Assembly: GCF_006543045.1 (NCBI RefSeq)
Contig: NZ_RBZW01000010.1
Location: forward strand, 1 to 32,226
Source of the DNA: Salinadaptatus halalkaliphilus
GTDB lineage: Archaea; Halobacteriota; Halobacteria; Halobacteriales; Natrialbaceae
Length of the DNA: 32,226 bases
Direction of reading: 5' to 3'
Numbering within the stretch: position 1 is the first letter of the stretch; every line of letters begins with the position of its first letter. Below are positions 29,628 to 32,226 of this stretch, piece after piece. The notes below the pieces were generated by a model. It was not told the DNA's origin, ran no database searches, and worked only from the letters and a program-made list of their open reading frames with translations. A program made the position numbers and the translations under genes.

Positions 29628-30428
29628 TCACCGTTCTCCCCCCTCTTCCCACTCCGGACGTGGCGTCGGGGACGGGAGTTCGTCAACCACAGTTCGGAGT
29701 TCGTCCTCTGTCGTCCACGGGAAGCACCGATCGTGGAGTTCGAATTTGCGGAACTTGTTGAGATGGACCCAACTGTACGTTGCCGGCGCTTCGCCCTCCT
29801 CTGCCCGGTCGTCGATCACACCCCAAATCTCCTGTTCGTCGATGTCGAGACCCCTCTTTTGGGCGCGGTCAACGAGTGACTCGACTTTTGATTGGACTTC
29901 ATCCGCCGACAAATCGTCTGCGAACGCAATCTCGAGGGCGGCCTGAACGACGTGCTGTGTCGAGTCAAGGTTCTCGTCAGTCACCCACGCGTAATCACGC
30001 GGGAACACGTACGACTTGTCGAAATACGGGCGGTCATCGATCTCACCCAACTCAGGCGCCTCCCCACCACTCTCCTTCTCGAAGATACCGACGATGTAGT
30101 CGCTGTATGTCGCGAGCAATGAAAACATGATATCGAACGTATTGAGCCGGTCAGTCGGGAGTTCGAGGAGATCACCCATGATGAACGGATAGGCACCGAG
30201 CTGCTTCGTGAGTTCGTTCTGGACGGCGCGAAGTCGGCGGATATAGGGGTCGCGATAGCTTCCCAGGATGAAATACGATGTCCGCTGACTCCAGAGATAC
30301 GGCAATTCACGCTGGGTGAACCGCCAGATCTCCCGTTTCTCTGCGGGCTCAAGTTCGATGCCCCCGACGGCCTCGTGAACAACGGTCATAATCTCCCCAG
30401 CGTCCGGCGGCGGGCTTGAGTCGGTCAT
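29628..30428 (-). CDS. Haloarchaeal protein with a possible TIR-like/nucleotide-binding fold
   Basis: A 266-residue protein from the ATG at 30428; a TTG five codons earlier is the alternative. Residues about 45-150 look like a Rossmann-type domain: a strand (SYFILGSYRDP), a long helix, then LLATYSDYIVGIFEKESGGEAPELGEI, a strand, a loop and YVFPRDYAW. The order of a strand, a Ser/Gly-rich turn and an ExGE helix recalls predicted nucleotide-binding proteins related to TIR and nucleoside deoxyribosyltransferase folds, used as NAD- or nucleotide-degrading effectors in defence. That match is from pattern memory and is weak. The C-terminal 80 residues (YSWVHLNKFRKFELHDRCFPWTT) are conserved-looking but unknown. 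It is divergent from an ArsR-like regulator, with a palindrome between them. Confidence 0.6.
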   Translation of the reverse strand: MTDSSPPPDAGEIMTVVHEAVGGIELEPAEKREIWRFTQRELPYLWSQRTSYFILGSYRDPYIRRLRAVQNELTKQLGAYPFIMGDLLELPTDRLNTFDIMFSLLATYSDYIVGIFEKESGGEAPELGEIDDRPYFDKSYVFPRDYAWVTDENLDSTQHVVQAALEIAFADDLSADEVQSKVESLVDRAQKRGLDIDEQEIWGVIDDRAEEGEAPATYSWVHLNKFRKFELHDRCFPWTTEDELRTVVDELPSPTPRPEWEEGGER

Positions 30429-30487
30429 TAGCTGCCGATTCAAACTACACCACCTTATCCCTTCTGAATCACTTTGGTTTTTTCTGA

Positions 30488-30506
30488 GTTAACCAACTTG
30501 GTCAAC
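30488..30506. promoter_or_regulatory. Palindrome GTTAACCAA-C-TTGGTCAAC between divergent genes
   Basis: Nine-base arms with one mismatch around a central C. It lies just upstream of a TATA-like GTTATAG (about 30513-30519), which is about 27 nt before the ATG at 30544. It shares the TTAACCAAC half-site with the repeats at 21698-21738 and 31995-32034. Confidence 0.55.
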
Positions 30507-30543
30507 CCTAACTGTTATAGCGCCCTCCCTCGTACCATCACGT

Positions 30544-31032
30544 ATGAGCGAAACCGACACTGGCACGGCCGATGCAGGGCCGTTCGCGGAACAGCAGCGG
30601 CTGTTCAAGCTGCTGTCCCAGGATACGCGCCATCTCATCATCCAGGAGCTGCTGGGCCATCCCGCCCATCTGATGTCGCTCGCCGAACTCGAGTATATGA
30701 CTGGGAAGAGTCAGGCGGCCATCAAAGACCAGTTGGAGACGTTGATCGACGCCGGGCTCCTCACACGCTACACGTACGACCCAAGCGAGGGGAAACGTGA
30801 CCTCCCCTCCCAGTTCTACGGATTCACTGAGCGGGGCGTCGAGGTCCTCCACGACTACAAGTATCTCCGTGGGCTTCCGGTCGCACGCGCGCTCTACGAA
30901 AACACGCGCAAGACCGAGAAAATCGAGCGCCACGAATCGGCCCCTCGACCGGAGCTTCCAGATGCCGTCGCGGCAGCCCTCGAATTCGACGAGCCCGACC
31001 TCGACGCCGTCGATGGTGGCACGAACCCATAG
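30544..31032 (+). CDS. ArsR-like winged-helix regulator
   Basis: A 162-residue protein. After a short acidic tail, residues about 15-85 form a winged helix: EQQRLFKLLSQDTRHLIIQELLGHPAHLMSLAELEYMTGKSQAAIKDQLETLIDAGLLTRYTYD, then a wing and GFTERGVEVLHDYKYLRGLPVARALYENTRKTEKIERHESAPRPELP. From memory this form is highly conserved on haloarchaeal plasmids. No metal-binding Cys cluster is present, so it is not a classical metal sensor. The promoter is leaderless in style with a palindrome directly upstream, which fits autoregulation and control of the divergent gene. It converges on the AbiEi-like gene. Confidence 0.8.
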   Translation: MSETDTGTADAGPFAEQQRLFKLLSQDTRHLIIQELLGHPAHLMSLAELEYMTGKSQAAIKDQLETLIDAGLLTRYTYDPSEGKRDLPSQFYGFTERGVEVLHDYKYLRGLPVARALYENTRKTEKIERHESAPRPELPDAVAAALEFDEPDLDAVDGGTNP

Positions 31033-31094
31033 TTCGTCGTCGAACAGCACCGTTCTCGACGCTGCAGAGAAGGTACGCCGACTTCGTACCTTGG

Positions 31095-31925
31095 TCAGGA
31101 CTCCGTTGGCTCCAGCGTGGCTGGCTCGACGTTGATCCGGAGGCGATACGTGCTGTCGGTCGACCCGGTGTCGGGCCGCGTCGGGTCCAGCAGCGAGTAG
31201 CCACTCGTGAACGACGCGACGAGTTCCTCGCGGGCGGGGAGGTCGATGCCGAGCTGGTCGGCGAGGTAGACGATTCGCTTGGTCGCCGCCCCGTTGTCGA
31301 GGCGCTCGAGGTACTCGCCGACAGTGTCCCAGTCGCAACCACGGTCGTCGGCAGTACGCATCGCGGTTGCGAGTTCCCGAACGCCACCGCAGAACTCGGG
31401 ATGGTCCGCACAGTCGACCAGCGTCTTCTCCAGGTCGCTGACCTGAACGGTCGTACCCTCGATCGATGTCGGCTCAAGGCCGAAGAATTTCTGCTCGGTG
31501 ATCGTCGTGACGCGGTACGGGACACCGTGGATCTCTCGGCTTTGCGCTCGGGTCGGCGTGACGACGTACACCGTCCGGGGGACCTGTTCGGTCAGCCCGT
31601 GGTGGCTGAGGGCGCTGTAGTAGCCGATGTACATCGGCTCGGCGACGTGGGCGGCGATGAGGTACTCGTGGGTGGTGTACACGGCCTTCTCGCCGGCAGT
31701 GAGTGGAATGATGAGATACGTGCCCGGGAAGAGACGGTCGAGCCAGCCCTTCTCGGTGAGCCGGGAGGCAATCTCTCGGGCGGTGTTCGGGGGGACCTCC
31801 AGCGTCGTCTCGATGTCGTCGATGGAGATGATTTGGTGACCCGCGCCAGCGAGTCGTGCAAGGAGTCGACTTTCTCGAGTCGAGAGGCCCTGGCGTATAT
31901 TTTGTGATTGTTCTATAGTACTCAT
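31095..31925 (-). CDS. AbiEi-family antitoxin-like protein, without visible toxin partner
   Basis: A 276-residue protein of the AbiEi type (antitoxin of type IV systems). An N-terminal winged helix (LSTRESRLLARLAGAGHQIISIDDIETTLEVPPNTAREIASRLTEKGWLDRLFPGTYLIIP, about 14-75) is followed by the conserved core HEYLIAAHVAEPMYIGYYSALSHHGLTEQVPRTVYVVTP and SDLEKTLVDCADHPEFCGGVRELATAM. AbiEi represses its own operon and opposes AbiEii, a nucleotidyltransferase toxin normally encoded directly downstream. Here the downstream space ends after 60 nt at a convergent gene, so no AbiEii is present. The ATG at 31925 is certain from the family start, and a long palindrome lies upstream as expected for AbiEi autorepression. 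Confidence 0.85.
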   Translation of the reverse strand: MSTIEQSQNIRQGLSTRESRLLARLAGAGHQIISIDDIETTLEVPPNTAREIASRLTEKGWLDRLFPGTYLIIPLTAGEKAVYTTHEYLIAAHVAEPMYIGYYSALSHHGLTEQVPRTVYVVTPTRAQSREIHGVPYRVTTITEQKFFGLEPTSIEGTTVQVSDLEKTLVDCADHPEFCGGVRELATAMRTADDRGCDWDTVGEYLERLDNGAATKRIVYLADQLGIDLPAREELVASFTSGYSLLDPTRPDTGSTDSTYRLRINVEPATLEPTES

Positions 31926-31994
31926 ACCTGCGTTTCTTACATAGAGTATGAATTTTGGGCCTGCTTTATCCTTGTCCCATCCCTCTTAGCCTCC

Positions 31995-32034
31995 TTAACC
32001 AACACAAATCACCCGATAGATATGTGTTGGTTAA
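31995..32034. promoter_or_regulatory. 12-bp inverted repeat, probable operator (TTAACCAACACA type)
   Basis: TTAACCAACACA (31995-32006) and TGTGTTGGTTAA (32023-32034) are perfect inverted copies 16 nt apart; one further pair outside also matches. The repeat lies about 70 nt upstream of the AbiEi-like start. AbiEi proteins are known to bind inverted repeats in their promoter, but the same half-site also occurs before two unrelated genes in this window. Confidence 0.65.
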
Positions 32035-32226
32035 GAACCGTGAAGACTGTGAATGAACAAATCGGATGTTGCAAGTACTCACGTCTTCCTGTGGACGTAT
32101 TCTACAAGGTGTGTGGGGTGAAAGACTGGAAGTATGTGTTTACCCCGAAGGCTCAACAGCCGGTACAGCGTGACTCCGTGAGATCATCTCATTGGTGCTA
32201 ACGACTCGACGAAGTTCTTCGTAGGG
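32035..32226. other. Right edge without recognisable gene
   Basis: A plus-strand open frame (31908-32201) crosses the palindrome, is rich in Cys, Tyr and Trp and lacks the acidic composition of the other proteins, so I do not call it a gene. Nothing else is visible up to the window end. Confidence 0.4.

Noticed and set aside
31908-32201. 97-codon open frame on the plus strand
   Set aside because: It runs through the palindrome at 31995-32034, is rich in Cys and aromatic residues and has no convincing start.

Overview
The window is haloarchaeal DNA. Almost every predicted protein is rich in Asp and Glu, start codons are ATG or GTG behind TATA boxes that often sit 25-30 nt upstream of the start (leaderless style), and the families are typical of halophilic archaea: Orc1/Cdc6, family-B polymerase, PadR and ArsR-like regulators, AbiEi, and TnpB without TnpA. 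The density of transposons, broken genes and its own Orc gene with origin-like repeats point to a megaplasmid or an accessory chromosomal region rather than core chromosome.

Layout. 1-4.5 kb: transposon debris, then a pseudogene (left end lost, one in-frame TGA) convergent with a two-gene unit of unknown function, one member carrying an N-terminal C2H2 finger. 4.6-6.0 kb: an intact solo TnpB element. 6.1-9.9 kb: a small conserved protein, a PadR regulator, a frameshifted McrB-N-like remnant, and a ribbon-helix-helix-headed protein with an operator-like palindrome over its promoter. 9.8-12.9 kb: a conserved small gene and an IS630-type transposase split by a complete IS66-type element with a visible 8-bp target duplication. 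13.0-15.2 kb: a family-B DNA polymerase with unusual active-site motifs. 15.2-18.8 kb: a replication module made of Orc1/Cdc6 and seven copies of a 20-bp G-string repeat on both sides, with an IS701/ISH-type transposon inside it. 19-20.3 kb: another solo TnpB. 20.6-22.6 kb: an HNH protein with repeated zinc ribbons, a small conserved protein and a winged-helix protein.

22.6-29.4 kb is the most striking part: a Ro60-like TROVE/vWA protein at the downstream end of a minus-strand array of 14 tRNA genes (Arg-UCG, Glu-UUC, Met/Ile-CAU, Glu-CUC, Thr-UGU, Tyr-GUA, Leu-CAG, Leu-GAG, a split Ser-GGA, Ser-UGA, Ser-GCU, Pro-UGG, Asp-GUC, Gln-UUG). Between the tRNAs lie two small protein genes and, right next to the Ro60 gene, two long structured RNAs that have a perfect tRNA T-arm and an acceptor-like helix but no anticodon arm. 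I propose these as archaeal counterparts of the tRNA-mimicking Y RNAs (YrlA) that accompany bacterial Ro60. A TnpB element has inserted exactly inside the T-loop of tRNA-Ser(GGA); removing it restores a perfect tRNA, and the expected omega-RNA guide lies on the tRNA 3' end.

29.6-32.2 kb: a divergent pair (a protein that may have a TIR-like nucleotide-binding fold, and an ArsR-like regulator) and an orphan AbiEi antitoxin-like gene. Palindromes built from the half-site TTAACCAAC occur at 21.7, 30.5 and 32.0 kb, which suggests one regulator controls several of these accessory genes.
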